DNA of 59,013 nucleotides from a virus, in IMG/VR virus record IMGVR_UViG_3300030329_002180, positions 1 through 59,013 of that record; one strand, 5' to 3'. This document shows, one piece after another, positions 40,080 through 52,800 of the stretch. The notes under the pieces are model-generated. The model did no database searches. It saw only the letters and a list, made by a program, of their open reading frames with translations, and was not told the DNA's origin. Position 1 is the first letter of the stretch, and each line of letters opens with the position of its first letter. The translations under genes were made by a program, and so were the position numbers.

Positions 40080-40421
40080 ATGGCTACAAGATCCGTTACT
40101 TTTTCGCCTATAAACAAATTTAACACATCGTTAACTATCGGTGATAAATTACAAACTGTTGTCAACGAAGCGTTTAAAACAGTTGGAACAGTAACTGATA
40201 TAGTTGAAGATACTACAGCTAATAAAATAGAAGTTTTTTATAACGAAGCATCTCCAATTATTAGTATTACTTCTGGTGATTTCATGTTGTTTGTAAAAAA
40301 CAAGAGTATAAACCAAGGTAGTGTAAAAGGTAGACATGCTACTATTAAAATTGAAAATGATTCTACATTGATATCAAAAGTAACAGATTTAAGCGTGGGT
40401 ATAACAGAAAGTAGTAAATAA
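40080..40421 (+). CDS. 113-aa small tail-module protein
   Basis: A beta-rich protein (S-V-T-F-S-P-I-N-K-F-N-T, then K-I-E-V-F-Y-N-E-A, I-I-S-I-T-S-G-D-F-M-L-F and a polar C-terminus with T-I-K-I-E-N-D-S). It follows the 403-aa beta protein with an 11-bp gap. The segment G-D-F-M-L-F-V-K-N is similar to small fibre-associated proteins. Function unknown. Confidence 0.55.
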   Translation: MATRSVTFSPINKFNTSLTIGDKLQTVVNEAFKTVGTVTDIVEDTTANKIEVFYNEASPIISITSGDFMLFVKNKSINQGSVKGRHATIKIENDSTLISKVTDLSVGITESSK

Positions 40422-40480
40422 TACACAAAAAGTGTAATTATATATAAAATATAAGATATGAAAATAAAAAACAATATATT

Positions 40481-42382
40481 ATGGCTGTAGGTAGAATAAC
40501 TAATAAAACAAAATCAGGAGATTCACCAGCTAAAATTTGGGGCGCTGTAATCGGGGCAGCTGTTGGTTTATATAATGGCTACAAAAGTAGAAAACAGCAA
40601 AAAAAGCAAATGAGAAGTTTACAAAGTCAAAGATCTGTAGATAATTCTAGACTTGAGAAAGGTAGAAAAGCTTATGAAAATATGAAGTTTACAAACCCTT
40701 ATGCTGGTTTTTCAAATCCTTATGCTGACACTCAAAACCCATATGCTGGTATGAGTAATCCTTTTTCTGGAATGCCAAACTCTTTTGCAGGTTTAAGTAA
40801 TCCTTATGAAAACGTTACTAATACTTATGCTGGTATGACTAATGCTTTTGATGGTATGACGAATGCTTATGATAACATGACTAATCCATTTTCTGGACAA
40901 AATGCTTTTGCTGGTATGACTAATGCGTTTGGTGGAGCTACAAACGCTTTTGCCGGTGCTACAAATGCTTTTGCTGGAGCACAAAATCCATATGCTCAAG
41001 TTACGAATACTTTTGCTGATCTTGATAATCCATATGCTTCGATGTCAAATTCTTATTCTGGTATAGAAAATCCTTACGCGGATGTTAGTAATTCTTTCGC
41101 TGAAACAAAAAATCCATATGCCGCTGTAAATAATCCATACGCATCGATGAAAAATCCTTATGATAATATGGAAAACACAGCTGAAGATTTAACTGTTGAT
41201 CAACAAGCGGCAGAATTTCAAACTAGACAAAACGCTCAATCTCAAGCTGACATATTAGGAAGTCTTAAAAGTAGTGCTGGTTCAACGGGTATTGCTTCTT
41301 TAGCCCAAGCTTTAGCTAATCAAAGTACAAATGCTAACGCTAAAGCCGCTGCTAATATTGCCCAACAAGAAAGTGCTAATCAAAAAGCTAAAGTAAATCA
41401 AGCTTCTAAAAACCAACAATTAGCTGCACAGGGACAAATGCAACTACAACAACTTCAAGGACAAGGACAGTTAAGATCACAAGAACTAAGAGGTCAAGGA
41501 GAGATGTTTGCTGAAAAACTTAGAGGTGAGGGAGAAATGAGAGCTGCGGAGTTAAAAGGTAAAGGTCAATGGTTAGCTGATGAGGCTGCTGCTAAAGGTG
41601 ATTTAGAAGTACAAAGATTACAGGGTCAAGGTCAATGGCTAGCTGACGAAGCTGCGGCTAAAGGAGGTATGAGAGCAGCTGAATTACAAGGTCAAGGTCA
41701 ATGGATGGCTGATCAAGCTAGAATGCAAGGTGAACAAGTTGCCGCAACACAGAGAATGCAAGGTGAGCAGTTTGCTGCAACGCAAAGAATGCAGGGTCAA
41801 CAGTATACCGATACTCAAATCATGCAAGGTCAACAATACGCGGATCAACTACAAGGACAAGCCTCTATGAATATTCAACAAATGCAAGCTCAAGGAGCAA
41901 TGAGCATACAACAACAACAAGCTCAAAGTGCTATGAATATACAACAGTTACAAGCAGCCGGTGGAATGCAAGCTCAACAATTGTATGGACAGGGACAATG
42001 GATGGCTGATGAAGCAGCCGCAAAAGGAGAGCAAGCTACAAATCAAATGATAGCCCAAGGACAGTTTATGACAAACGAGTTGATAGGTAAGGGTTATTTA
42101 TCAGCAAACGAGTTAAGAGGTAGAGGTGAAATAACTAGACAACAATATTTAGGCGCTGGAAACGAGTGGTTGCAAAACATGCAAGCAGCTAGAATTAGAG
42201 ATTTATATGGTATAGGTATGGCTAACTCTATGGCCACTAATCAAGCTATAACAGCTAATCAATCAGCACAAAATACATCAAGAGGTAATATGATAAGTGC
42301 GGTTGGTCAAGGTTTAGGTGCTTGGGCTGGTACTACTAAAGGTACCGATTGGTTAAATACCACCTTCGGGGTTAAGTGGTAA
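40481..42382 (+). CDS. 633-aa repeat-rich internal virion / ejection protein candidate
   Basis: Residues 1-37 contain DSPAK and a glycine-zipper membrane segment (I-W-G-A-V-I-G-A-A-V-G-L-Y). Residues about 72-238 are some 24 tandem heptapeptides of pattern N-(P/A/S/T)-(Y/F)-(A/S/D)-x-M/hydrophobic-(S/T/x). The rest is a long alanine/glutamine helix built of repeats such as G-Q-G-Q-W-(L/M)-A-D-E-A-A-A-K-G. The C-terminus carries G-Q-G-L-G-A-W-A-G-T. Membrane-active, helix-rich proteins in this place are usually DNA-ejection components. I recall this heptad family from marine phages, where its role is unproven. Confidence 0.65.
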   Translation: MAVGRITNKTKSGDSPAKIWGAVIGAAVGLYNGYKSRKQQKKQMRSLQSQRSVDNSRLEKGRKAYENMKFTNPYAGFSNPYADTQNPYAGMSNPFSGMPNSFAGLSNPYENVTNTYAGMTNAFDGMTNAYDNMTNPFSGQNAFAGMTNAFGGATNAFAGATNAFAGAQNPYAQVTNTFADLDNPYASMSNSYSGIENPYADVSNSFAETKNPYAAVNNPYASMKNPYDNMENTAEDLTVDQQAAEFQTRQNAQSQADILGSLKSSAGSTGIASLAQALANQSTNANAKAAANIAQQESANQKAKVNQASKNQQLAAQGQMQLQQLQGQGQLRSQELRGQGEMFAEKLRGEGEMRAAELKGKGQWLADEAAAKGDLEVQRLQGQGQWLADEAAAKGGMRAAELQGQGQWMADQARMQGEQVAATQRMQGEQFAATQRMQGQQYTDTQIMQGQQYADQLQGQASMNIQQMQAQGAMSIQQQQAQSAMNIQQLQAAGGMQAQQLYGQGQWMADEAAAKGEQATNQMIAQGQFMTNELIGKGYLSANELRGRGEITRQQYLGAGNEWLQNMQAARIRDLYGIGMANSMATNQAITANQSAQNTSRGNMISAVGQGLGAWAGTTKGTDWLNTTFGVKW

Positions 42383-42397
42383 TAAAATTAAAAAAAT

Positions 42398-43807
42398 ATG
42401 GGATATAGTACAGATAATACATTAATAAATTTAGCTTATCAATTAAGACAAAGTGAATTAGCACAACCAGAGGTTAGTAATCCTTGGGAAATTGTCGAGA
42501 AAGATATTAAAAAATGGCAAAAAAACTCTCAAGAAAGAGCAGAAAAATTTATAGATAATTTACCAGAACAATTTAATTTACAAAAAATTGAACCAAATGG
42601 TAGAAAAGCTGTAGGTGCTTGGTACAAAAATATGAGAAGTAGATATACTGACGCTGCTAATAGTACGTCTTGGTTTTCTCCTGGTAGTGATGCTTATACA
42701 GAAGGTACAGCTACATTAAATAGTTTAGAAGATGAAATGAATACTGTTTCTGGTATATTAGATAACATAAAAGTTATGAGGACTAATGCTATAGAGAATA
42801 AAGATATGTTAGCTACAGGTGTTAGTGAGGATCAAAAAGCTTTAAACAACGCGTTGATATCAGGTGAGATATTTGACGATATGGAGATAAAAAATGGTGA
42901 GGTTTATTTTAAGGTAAATGGTAAGAAAATAGCAGGATCTGAATTTAAACCTGCTAGAGTACAAGAGAACATGGCAGAAGATACTTGGAATGGTATATTA
43001 GCTGCAACTGAAGAAAACAAGCAAAAAGGTTTTAAATTTAATAAAGAATTAAACAATCAAAATATATACAAAATGTTAGAATTAGGTAATAAATCTGGTG
43101 AGAGTTTTGATATGATGTTTAGCGTTAAAAACAAAACTAAAAATGGTATATCTTTTATAGATCAATATTTAAGTGGAAATCCAGTTGATAAATGGAATAC
43201 TGAAGAAAAAATAAAAAATGATTATAGAAATTTCTTTTTTGAAAATAAAAGGGATTTTGGTGGTTTTTTAATGGAAACATTAGAACATGTTGACAACAAT
43301 ACTGATTTAGATGAAAAAACTAGACAAGCTTTGTTAAAAGAAGAAGCCAATATAAGAAAAATAAATAATGATGCAAAAAAATTAGATCTTTACAATGCTC
43401 AATTAAAAAAGCAACAAGACTTAGCTGTAGTTAATCTAGGACAAGATAAAACTTTTAGATATGGAGATAAGATAATTACTAAAAACCCAGGTAAAGATGA
43501 TGATGGATATAGTATACTATTAGACAACGGAACGCAAGTGTTTGCCACTGATATTGATGATTTAATAGCACAAATTAATCTTCCTTTAGATAGTGAAGAA
43601 TACAATAAGATAATAGAAGCACAACATATAAGAAGATACAGTGTATTTAAAAAAGCTAACTCTGATCTTGACGATGATAGTATAGAAAATTTAATCGAAA
43701 CTAGTGGTGGTGATAGAAATTTCTGGAATCAATTTACAGATTGGTGGAAAAAACCTAAAGGAGGAGGTGAGTTTAACTTTAATTCAGAAAAAAATTTAAA
43801 CGAATAA
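42398..43807 (+). CDS. 469-aa helical internal virion protein candidate
   Basis: Mostly charged helix with little sign of beta structure (K-D-I-K-K-W-Q-K-N-S-Q-E-R-A-E-K-F near 30-50; D-L-D-E-K-T-R-Q-A-L-L-K-E-E-A-N-I near 305-325). A short beta unit (F-R-Y-G-D-K-I-I-T-K-N-P-G) near 355-370 breaks this. It lies between two repeat-rich or giant probable ejection proteins, and size and helicity match internal core proteins of T7-like phages. No family is recognised, so this is inference from context. Confidence 0.55.
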   Translation: MGYSTDNTLINLAYQLRQSELAQPEVSNPWEIVEKDIKKWQKNSQERAEKFIDNLPEQFNLQKIEPNGRKAVGAWYKNMRSRYTDAANSTSWFSPGSDAYTEGTATLNSLEDEMNTVSGILDNIKVMRTNAIENKDMLATGVSEDQKALNNALISGEIFDDMEIKNGEVYFKVNGKKIAGSEFKPARVQENMAEDTWNGILAATEENKQKGFKFNKELNNQNIYKMLELGNKSGESFDMMFSVKNKTKNGISFIDQYLSGNPVDKWNTEEKIKNDYRNFFFENKRDFGGFLMETLEHVDNNTDLDEKTRQALLKEEANIRKINNDAKKLDLYNAQLKKQQDLAVVNLGQDKTFRYGDKIITKNPGKDDDGYSILLDNGTQVFATDIDDLIAQINLPLDSEEYNKIIEAQHIRRYSVFKKANSDLDDDSIENLIETSGGDRNFWNQFTDWWKKPKGGGEFNFNSEKNLNE

Positions 43808-43817
43808 AATATAATTT

Positions 43818-46800
43818 ATGAGAAGATTTAAATTATTTGGAAGAATATATAATATTCCTGAGGAAGGTGTTAAGCAATTTTTAGAAACATATCCTGATGC
43901 CGAGGAGTATTTTGGTGAATCTAGTGAAAAAGTTACTGAGGATGTAACTAAATTATCGGATGATGATGCTGTTGTTAGATTAAACTCACAATATGGTGAT
44001 CTTGGTTTTTCTTTTGAAACGGCTGGTCTTCTTTCAAATAAAGTAAAGGTTACAAATTTCGATGGTACAATAAGTGAAACTTTTGACTTTAATAATTGGA
44101 CAGACGCTGGTAGATCAAAAGTTGCGTCTGATTTAAATGATTGGATGAGTGCGAATGCTGCTCCTAATACAGATCCTAACTTTGCTCCTATATCTGGAGA
44201 ACAATTACATAAACAATCTACTTTGAACGGTGCTTTTAATATTGAAGAGAGCGCCGTTGTACATTTAAACAATTTATATAGAGATAAAGGTGTTTGGTTT
44301 GAGGAAATATCTCCAGGTAGTGACGAAGTAAGAGTTCATAAAGGTGGCAAACATTTAGATGTAAAACTACCTAATAATATATCTAATATAAACCAAGAGA
44401 ATGCTAGAGATTGGGATATTGTTGCTAGTAAGATAAGTAACTTTGCAACAGGTGTTAGTATTACACCTGTTTATGAGGGACAAATGGGTAAGTTTTCAGA
44501 ATTAATAGAGAGAAAACTAGATGAACCAGGCTTTTTAGAAAGCTTAGGTATAACAGATTGGGAATATGCTGTTAAAAGAGAAGTTAATCAAAACATAAGC
44601 AAAGAAGAAGCTAAGTACAATGTTATATTAAAAGCTTTAAAGTCGAAAGCTGGTACAGAGGGTATTTTTGGTTTTGGTTGGAATCCTAATGATGATTATA
44701 GCCAATTAAAAGAAAAAGAAATTGATAGATCTATTGAACAAGCTGTAAACAATAGATATTACGCTGCTAGAAATGCTAGATTAGTCGCCGAGTCTAATCA
44801 ATTAGCTAATTTTTTAGCAGAAAATATAGAAGAAGATGTTGATGGTAGAAAGTTTCAAGCAGCAACCATTGATGATATTCACGAGCTTTACAAACAAAAA
44901 TCAATAAAAGAGTTTTCAAAAGAAGGAAAAAAACTATTTAATCTAGTAGAAGAATGGAAAAAATTAAACCAACAACGTTTAAATGGTGTTGATGTTAAAA
45001 GAAGTGATATTCAAAAATTAGAATCACAAATAAGAACAGCTAGAAATAACTATACCAATTGGTATACAACAGCTAGTAGTTTTGTTGATAGAGATGGAAA
45101 TCCAATATCACCAGTTCAAGGTGAAAAACTAGTTGGTGGATACATGTTAACTGAAGAGGATAGAGACAACTCTAGACAAGATGTTAGTAAAAGATTACAG
45201 TTTAGCAATATAGATGAGTTGAGAGATGATATGTATGTTGATAAGTTTATTAGTGATAAAATGTATAACAAGATGGAAAAAATTGTTATAAATAATCACG
45301 AGGGTAGAAAGCTTTTAGAAAAAGCGGGTTACAGATCTTCTGGTACAACTGATTTAGGTTATATATACGAAGTTCCATTTGGATTTTTAGCAGAAAACTA
45401 TAAAGAAATAATAAAAGGAGATACAGCTTTACCAATGGAGGGTAAAAAGTTTAAATCAGATCCTGGTTATTTTGGTCTTTTTGAATTTGACAAACAACAG
45501 TCTAAACAAGGCGCTAAAGGAGATTATGGTGATATAGAAGAGTATACGGAGGGTAAAGATTTTTCACAAAGATTTAAACAATCATTAAAAACATACAAAT
45601 CAGAACGTAAAAAACTAATATCTGATTTAAACACTGTTAATGAGATGAGCTTGTTAAATATAGATCCCGCTAGTAAAATATCAGGAAAAGGCGCGGTTGT
45701 AGAAAATGTTGGTGATTTCTTTATGCACATGGGTGGTATTTTAGTAGAAAGTACTGGGAGAATATTTGATAGAGATTTTGAAATAGATGATAGAAGTAAA
45801 AGCGTTCAAGCTGAACTAGAAAAATTAAAGAATATACCTGATTACGAAATGACAGAAGCACAATTAGAAGCTTCTAAAAAAAATATGGCTTATGAGGTTG
45901 CGGAGGGAGTAACTGGTTTTGTACCTGCTATAGCGGAGTTTGCGGCTATAGAGTTTGCTACAGCTGGACTTGGTAGTCAATTCGCTTTAAGTAAGTTGGG
46001 TATGAGATTGTTAAAAACTGAAAAATCAATAAAAGCTTTTGAAAAAGCTTATGATGTAAAGCGTGGTACAAAAGAGTTTGATAAAGCTGTTAAAACTTTA
46101 GGATTAAGATCTTTAGATTCTACTAAATTAGGAAAAGTATTAATACCAACAGCTAAAGTTTTAAACGAAGAACTTAAAATGGGTATTGTAATGGGACCAG
46201 AAGATTACCATGTAGGTTCTGGTGCTGCTTTTTATGGAGTTGGACAGTTAATGCAAAGATTATTACCGAAAGCTGCTGGTAGTAGGTGGGAAGCTGTTAG
46301 AACGTTTATTAGAAACGGTAGTAGTGGTGCGATGGGTGTTAAAGCAGGAGAAGAATTACATGCTCTTATTGAAGACATGCGCGGTAATGAGTCTTATATG
46401 AAACATATAGAAGACGCGTATGGTGATATGAGTCAAGTCGGTAGAGATGCTTTAGTAGAATTTTTAGTGTTTTCTTTAGTTGGTTTTAAAGGAACTATAG
46501 ATAGTCACGGTGGTAAGTGGTTAGGATTTAGAAGCAACAGACAATTAGACACCTTGTTAACAGAATCACTAGTTAAGTCAAGAGAACTAAACACTGATAG
46601 ATTAAACATATTAAAAGGTAGAAAATTTGAAGATTTAAATCCCGGTGAGAAAAAGAAAGTAACAGATTTAGAATCAAGAATAGATAATTGGATTCAGGTT
46701 CAGAATGGTGTTATGAGAAGAATTAATATTATAAATAGAAATATTGATTTTAAAAGTAGTCCAGAGAAAGCAACAAAACAAATGAACGAAAGGTTCAATA

Positions 46801-49800
46801 CTATAATTGAAGAGATGTCTAAAATGAGAACATCTAATAAAGATGGTGAACCTATTAAATTTAAAGTTGTTAGATATAGAAAAGATGGTGATTTTAAAGA
46901 TAAAGATTCCGCAGCGGAGTTTGATGGTAAAAATACAATATGGGTAGACGCACAGAGAGCTGAATGGGGTAAAATACCACACGAGGTTAACCATGTATTT
47001 ATAAAGCAATGGTTTGGTACTGAAAAAGGAAAACTTGTAGCTGAAAAATTTAAATTAGAATTGATAGAGAATTTGAAACCTATAAAATTTAGAGGTTTTG
47101 CTAAGAAAAACGGCGAGTATATTGATAAAGATGGTAAAGTTATAGATAAAAGAACTGATTTCGAGGGAACACCCGCGCAAATAAAAGCTCAAAAAGAAGC
47201 TGCTAGAGTTTATAAAGAGTTTTCTATAGAAGATTATATATTGAATGAATATAGTAATCGTAAAGATTTTCATGATATAAAAGCTAATGAGTTTATAAGT
47301 TATACTATGGAGGCTTTAGCAGACCCAATGAATAGAGATAAGGTTCTTGGTGGTGGTATAATGACACGTATGCACCAATCATATAATCGTTTATTAGAAC
47401 GTGGTGGTGGAGGTAAAGCTAAACTTGGTGAAAATTTAAAAGGCTTAGATTTAGTTAGATTTATGTCAAATCTATCTATGGATTTAGCAGGTGGTAAAGT
47501 TACATCGAGACAATTAGAAAAGTTCAAAGAGCTACTAAGTGACCCCGTTTTAGATAATCATATTAACAAGGTTGATAAGATTGCTAAAATGAGAGAAACT
47601 GTAACTAAGAATCAGGAACCATTAAGCTCTAAAGTTAATGAGTTTAAACGACAAGAATTAATAGAAAGAAAAAATAAGCTAGAAACTACAAAGCCTAAAG
47701 ATTGGAAAGAAAGAGTAGAGAAAACTGTAAAAGAGATTTCAGAATTAAGGAAAACAGATCAATTACAAGAAGTAACAGAATCTAATAAAAAAGTATCGCT
47801 TAAAAACGACGCTTTATTAAAAGAATATAATAAAGTAAAATTAGATAAAAAAGAAACAAAAAAACTTAGTTTGGAATTAGCTAAACTAGAGGATAAAGCA
47901 AGAAGTATAGGTGAGGCTAGAAAAGAGGGTTATATAGAAGAAATTAGAAAATTAACACCACGTATAAACGAGATTAAAGAAGGTTTAAAAAAGTCAAACA
48001 AAATAAAGGAGGATATTCTACAAAACAATAAAGGTATTGTTAATAGATGGTTGTTTGGAGACCCAAAAACAAAAACACCAGGTGTTATTGATCCAGCTAA
48101 AAGTTCTCAAGCAGAATTAAAAGAAATAAAATCATCAGCAGATATTGAGGTTATGAATATAATTGATTCGTATAAACCTTCAGAAGGAGCTTTTGGTAAA
48201 TATTTAATTGGAGCTTTAAGGGGTAAAACCGGTAACCAACGTTTAGGTAATATATTGAAAAGAGCTGGTATTGATTTAGATGTCAAAATGAAAACAGTTA
48301 GTAGAGATGCTCCAGAATATAAAGAAAAAGAGGGTGAAGGTTATGACTTTGAAGCTCAAAAAGAAAAAAGAAAGAAAGAAGAAAAAGAGTTAAAAGAAGA
48401 AATAGCTGGAAAAAGAATTTTAAAAGAAGATTTTAAACTTAATGAAGAGCAGATAAGTAGAGTTGAAAGTAGACTTGAAGGTAGAGATTGGTATAAGGAA
48501 GATTTAATAACCGTAGATAACGTTGCTAAAGATATTATATCTGAAGTAATGGGTAATACTATTACTGAAAAAATAAATTGGATTACAAAAGGTGATAATT
48601 GGAAAGTAGCGTTAGATGCTGTTAGTAAACAATCGTTTTCTATAGCCAGATTAGATTTACCACATAGAGTTGGATCTAAAGGATCTGCACAAATGTCTAC
48701 AAAGTTAAAAGGAACCGTGGTTAGAGATATTATGGAACCTACAGGCGAAACCGTAAGTTTAAAAATAGAAGGTTCAACACAAAATTTACCTATACAAAGA
48801 AAAAAGACATTTACTAGAGAAAGTTTCCTTAGAGACGTACTACATGTAACTTTTGATGCTAAAGGAAAACTTGTTAGCGTTAATGCTGATTCTGCTTTAG
48901 GTAAAAAACGTAAAAAAGCATTTAACAATCTTCAATATGAAATGGGTAGAGGTTTTTCTATTCAATTAAGTAAAGATGTTATTAAAAGAGGAGAAGCTAG
49001 TGGAGATATTGTTATTAAAACAACTTTACAAGATTTAATAAATAAGGTGCAAGACGGAAAATCTCCAAATTTAGCGTCTAAATATAACGAACTAATTAAA
49101 GAAGCTCAAGAAAGAAAACCTAGTTTGTTTAGAGTTAAAAGTATATTAGGCGAAGATAGTAAAGAATATAAAAAATTAGAAAAAGATATTTTACTACAAA
49201 TATCTGATAATAAAAAGCTAGCTACAAGTATATATGAGGCTTATGATTTAACACCAGCTAAACTAGAAAAGATAGTTGTAGAGCAATATAAACGTTTTAG
49301 AAATAAGGAATTAAGAGAAGAATTAAGAAAAGCGGGGTTTGAATTAAACAAAGATGTAGCGGGTGGTAAAGATGGTTATATTAATAAACCAGAAACATTC
49401 GTTAAATTAGCTAATTATTTAAATAAAAACCTTAAATTACCTAGTACATTTTTTTATTCAATGTTGCTAGATAGTTATGGTGTTAAAAAATGGCAACCAT
49501 ATAATTCATGGGCTGGTAGAAAAATACTTAAAGAACAAGATATTTCTTGGGAAACAATAAACGAAATACATGGACAATTTTTAGGTTTATCAGGTTTTGG
49601 AACTAAAACAACAGGTGATAAAGCTGGAATTATATTGTCTAACGCTTTGAAAGATAAAATTAGAAGAACTAATAATAAAGACTTAACACCAATAGAAAAA
49701 GCTGAAGAAATAGTTAATTGGATGGAAGGTTATCTTAACGATTATGGAACCTCTATAGTTGATGCATATAAAAATAACAAGAAAGTAAGAAAAGATTTAG

Positions 49801-52800
49801 CTGGGTCTTTACATGATTACGTTTATAAAGGTGGTGATAAAAAGTTGATAAACGAAAGGTTTAATGATGTAGCTAATTTTTTAGCACAACAAACATATAT
49901 ACCTTACGGAATATGGAGAGCTACAAATCCAGTTACATCATTTACAACAATGAAAGGTAAAGTGTCCGACCAACATATCGTTCAAGTTTTAAATCAATCT
50001 GTAAACACTGTTAAAAATATTGCTAAATATAAAAGCAAAGATAAATTTATAAAAGATTTCGTATTAACTGATAAGTATTCTAATAGATCTTTTACTACTG
50101 AAAAAAATCAAAAATTAAGCGATAAATCTGGTAGAACAACTTACGAAGGCCCAATGGCTAAAGGTGTAAAACAAGAATTCCAATTAATAGTTGACCCAAA
50201 ACAATTATCTGAAAACTTTATTATTGATGTTAAAGGTAAAAAAGTAGAAATAAAAACTTGGGGTGATAGTTTGATAGAGCAATTATCTGGCAAATCTTTA
50301 GATAAACTAGGACACTTGAGTAGTAAGGATTTAAATCATTACATAAAAGAGGTTCAAGCTATTTTAGAAGGTCAAAAAACTAAAAAGAAAAAAAGAGGTA
50401 TTACTGTTTGGGATTTTGATGATACTATAGCTAGAACAAAATCAAACGTGTTATTTACAGATCCTAAAGGCAAAAAAGGTAAACTTAATGCTGAGGAGTT
50501 TGCTAAGCATGGAAAAACGTTATTAGATCAAGGTTTTAAATTTGATTTTTCTGAATTTAATAAAGTTATTGATGGTAAGAAAGGTCCGTTTTTTGACAAA
50601 GCACTAAAAAGAAATGAAAAATTTGGTAATAAAGATGTTTTTATATTAACAGCTAGACCTGGTGTTTCTGCAAATGCTATACACGAGTTTTTGAAAGGTA
50701 TTGGTTTAGAAATACCTTTAGAAAATATTAAAGGTTTAGGTAATAGCACCGCTGAAGCTAAAGCTAAATGGATGGTTGGTAAAGTTGCGGAAGGTTACAA
50801 TGATTTTTATTTTGCTGACGATGCTATAAAAAATACTAACGCGGTTAAAAATGTACTTAATCAATTCGATGTTAAATCCAAAGTTCAACTTGCTCAACAA
50901 AGCTTATCATCAAAAAGAAGTGAGAAATTTAACAAAATACTAGAAGATGTTTCTGGAATGGAAGCTAAAAAACGTTTTTCAGATGTTAAAGCTAAAATAA
51001 GAGGCTCTGCGAAAGATAAGTTTGAATTTTTTATACCATCATCTGCTGAGGACTTTGTAGGATTAATGTATAAGTTTATGGGTAAAGGTGTTAAAGGAGA
51101 AAAACATCAAGCTTGGTTTAAAAGAAATTTATTAGATCCATTTGAAAAAGGTATTTTTGATTTAAATAATGCTAAACAAAAAATAGCTACAGAATATGAT
51201 GTTTTAAAATCTCAAAATAAAGAAGCTATAAATAAATTAAAAGAAAGAGTAAAGGATAATAAGGATTTTACTTACGAACAAGCTTTACGTGTTCATTTAT
51301 TTGAGAAGGCTGGTTACGACACGCCTGGTCTATCTAAAACAGACAAAGGTAAATTGTTAGAAGCAGTAAACTCTAATCCTGATTTACTAGCATTGTCACA
51401 CACACTAAGTAAAATATCAAGAAAGAAAGAGGGTTATATAGAGCCGAAAAAAGATTGGTTAACAGGTGATATACAAACTGATTTAATGTCATTGACATCT
51501 AGAACGGCAAGAGCTAAGTATTTGAATAAATGGATAGAAAATAAAAATGAAATATTTTCACCAGAAAATTTAAACAAAATTGAAGCTATTCACGGTACTA
51601 AATATAGAGAAGCTTTAGAAGATATTTTATATAGAATGGAAACGGGTGTTAATAGAAATATTGGTAAAGATAGATTTAATTATAGGTTTTCAGAAGCAAT
51701 GTCTAATTCTGTTGGTGCTATAATGTTTGCTAACATTAGATCAGCAACTTTACAGATGTTATCTACAGTGAACTTTGTTAATTGGGGTCATAATAATATA
51801 TTTAATGTTGCTAAAACTTTTGCTAATCCAAAACAATATTGGAAAGATGTAACTATGATATTTAATTCTAATTGGGCTAAACAGAGAAGATCAGGTTTAA
51901 AAACAGATGTTAACCACGTTGAGTTGGCGGAAGCTGCTTCTTCTGGTTCAAATAAGTTTAGATCCGGTATGAAATGGTTGTTACAAAAAGGTTTTATGCC
52001 AACTCAAATAGCTGATAGTTTTGCAATAGCAACAGGTGGTGCTTCATATTATAGAAATACTGTTAAAAAATATATGAAAGAAGGTTTGACAAAGAAAAAT
52101 GCGGAGAAGAAAGCTTGGTTAGAATTCCAACACATAGCAGAAAGAACACAGCAGTCTGCTAGACCAGATTTAATATCACAACAACAAGCTTCTCCACTTG
52201 GGAGATTTATATTAGCTTTTGCTAACACACCAATGCAGTATAACAGGATTATAAAGAAGTCTTTTACAGATCTTAAAAATGGAAGAGGAGATGCTAAAGC
52301 TCATATATCTAAAATTATATATTATGGAGCTATGCAAAACTTTATATTCTCATCATTACAAGCAGGGTTGTTCACATTATTGTTTGATGATACTGATGAG
52401 AATGCTATAAAACAAAAAGAAGTTAGAATTGCTAATTCTATGTTAGACACTGTTTTAAGAGGATCTGGTTTTGCTGGAGCTGGTGTATCATCTTTAAAAA
52501 ACATGTTACTAGAATTCCACAAGCAAGAAGGCAAAGGATATAACGCAGATCACATGAGAACTGTTTTACAAGGATTAAATTTCTCACCACCTCTAGGGTC
52601 TAGAGTTAGAAAAGTGTATTCTGGATTAACAAATTATAAATACAACAAACAGCTTATAGAAGCAAGAGGATTTAATATTGATAATCCAGCTTTAAATATA
52701 ACCGGTAATGTTGTTGAGGGATTGACAAACGTACCTTTAGCTAGATTAGTTAACAAGACTAATAATGTTGTTGAAGGTTTAAGCGGTGAGCATGAAACGT

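Noticed and set aside
40422-40436. TACAC-AAAAA-GTGTA hairpin
   Set aside because: A 5-bp AT-rich stem without a T-tract is weak as a terminator.
48356-48928. 190-codon minus-strand frame inside the giant protein gene
   Set aside because: Long, but Ser/Leu/Phe-rich as expected for antisense of Lys/Glu/Asp-rich coding DNA, with no leader and no motif.
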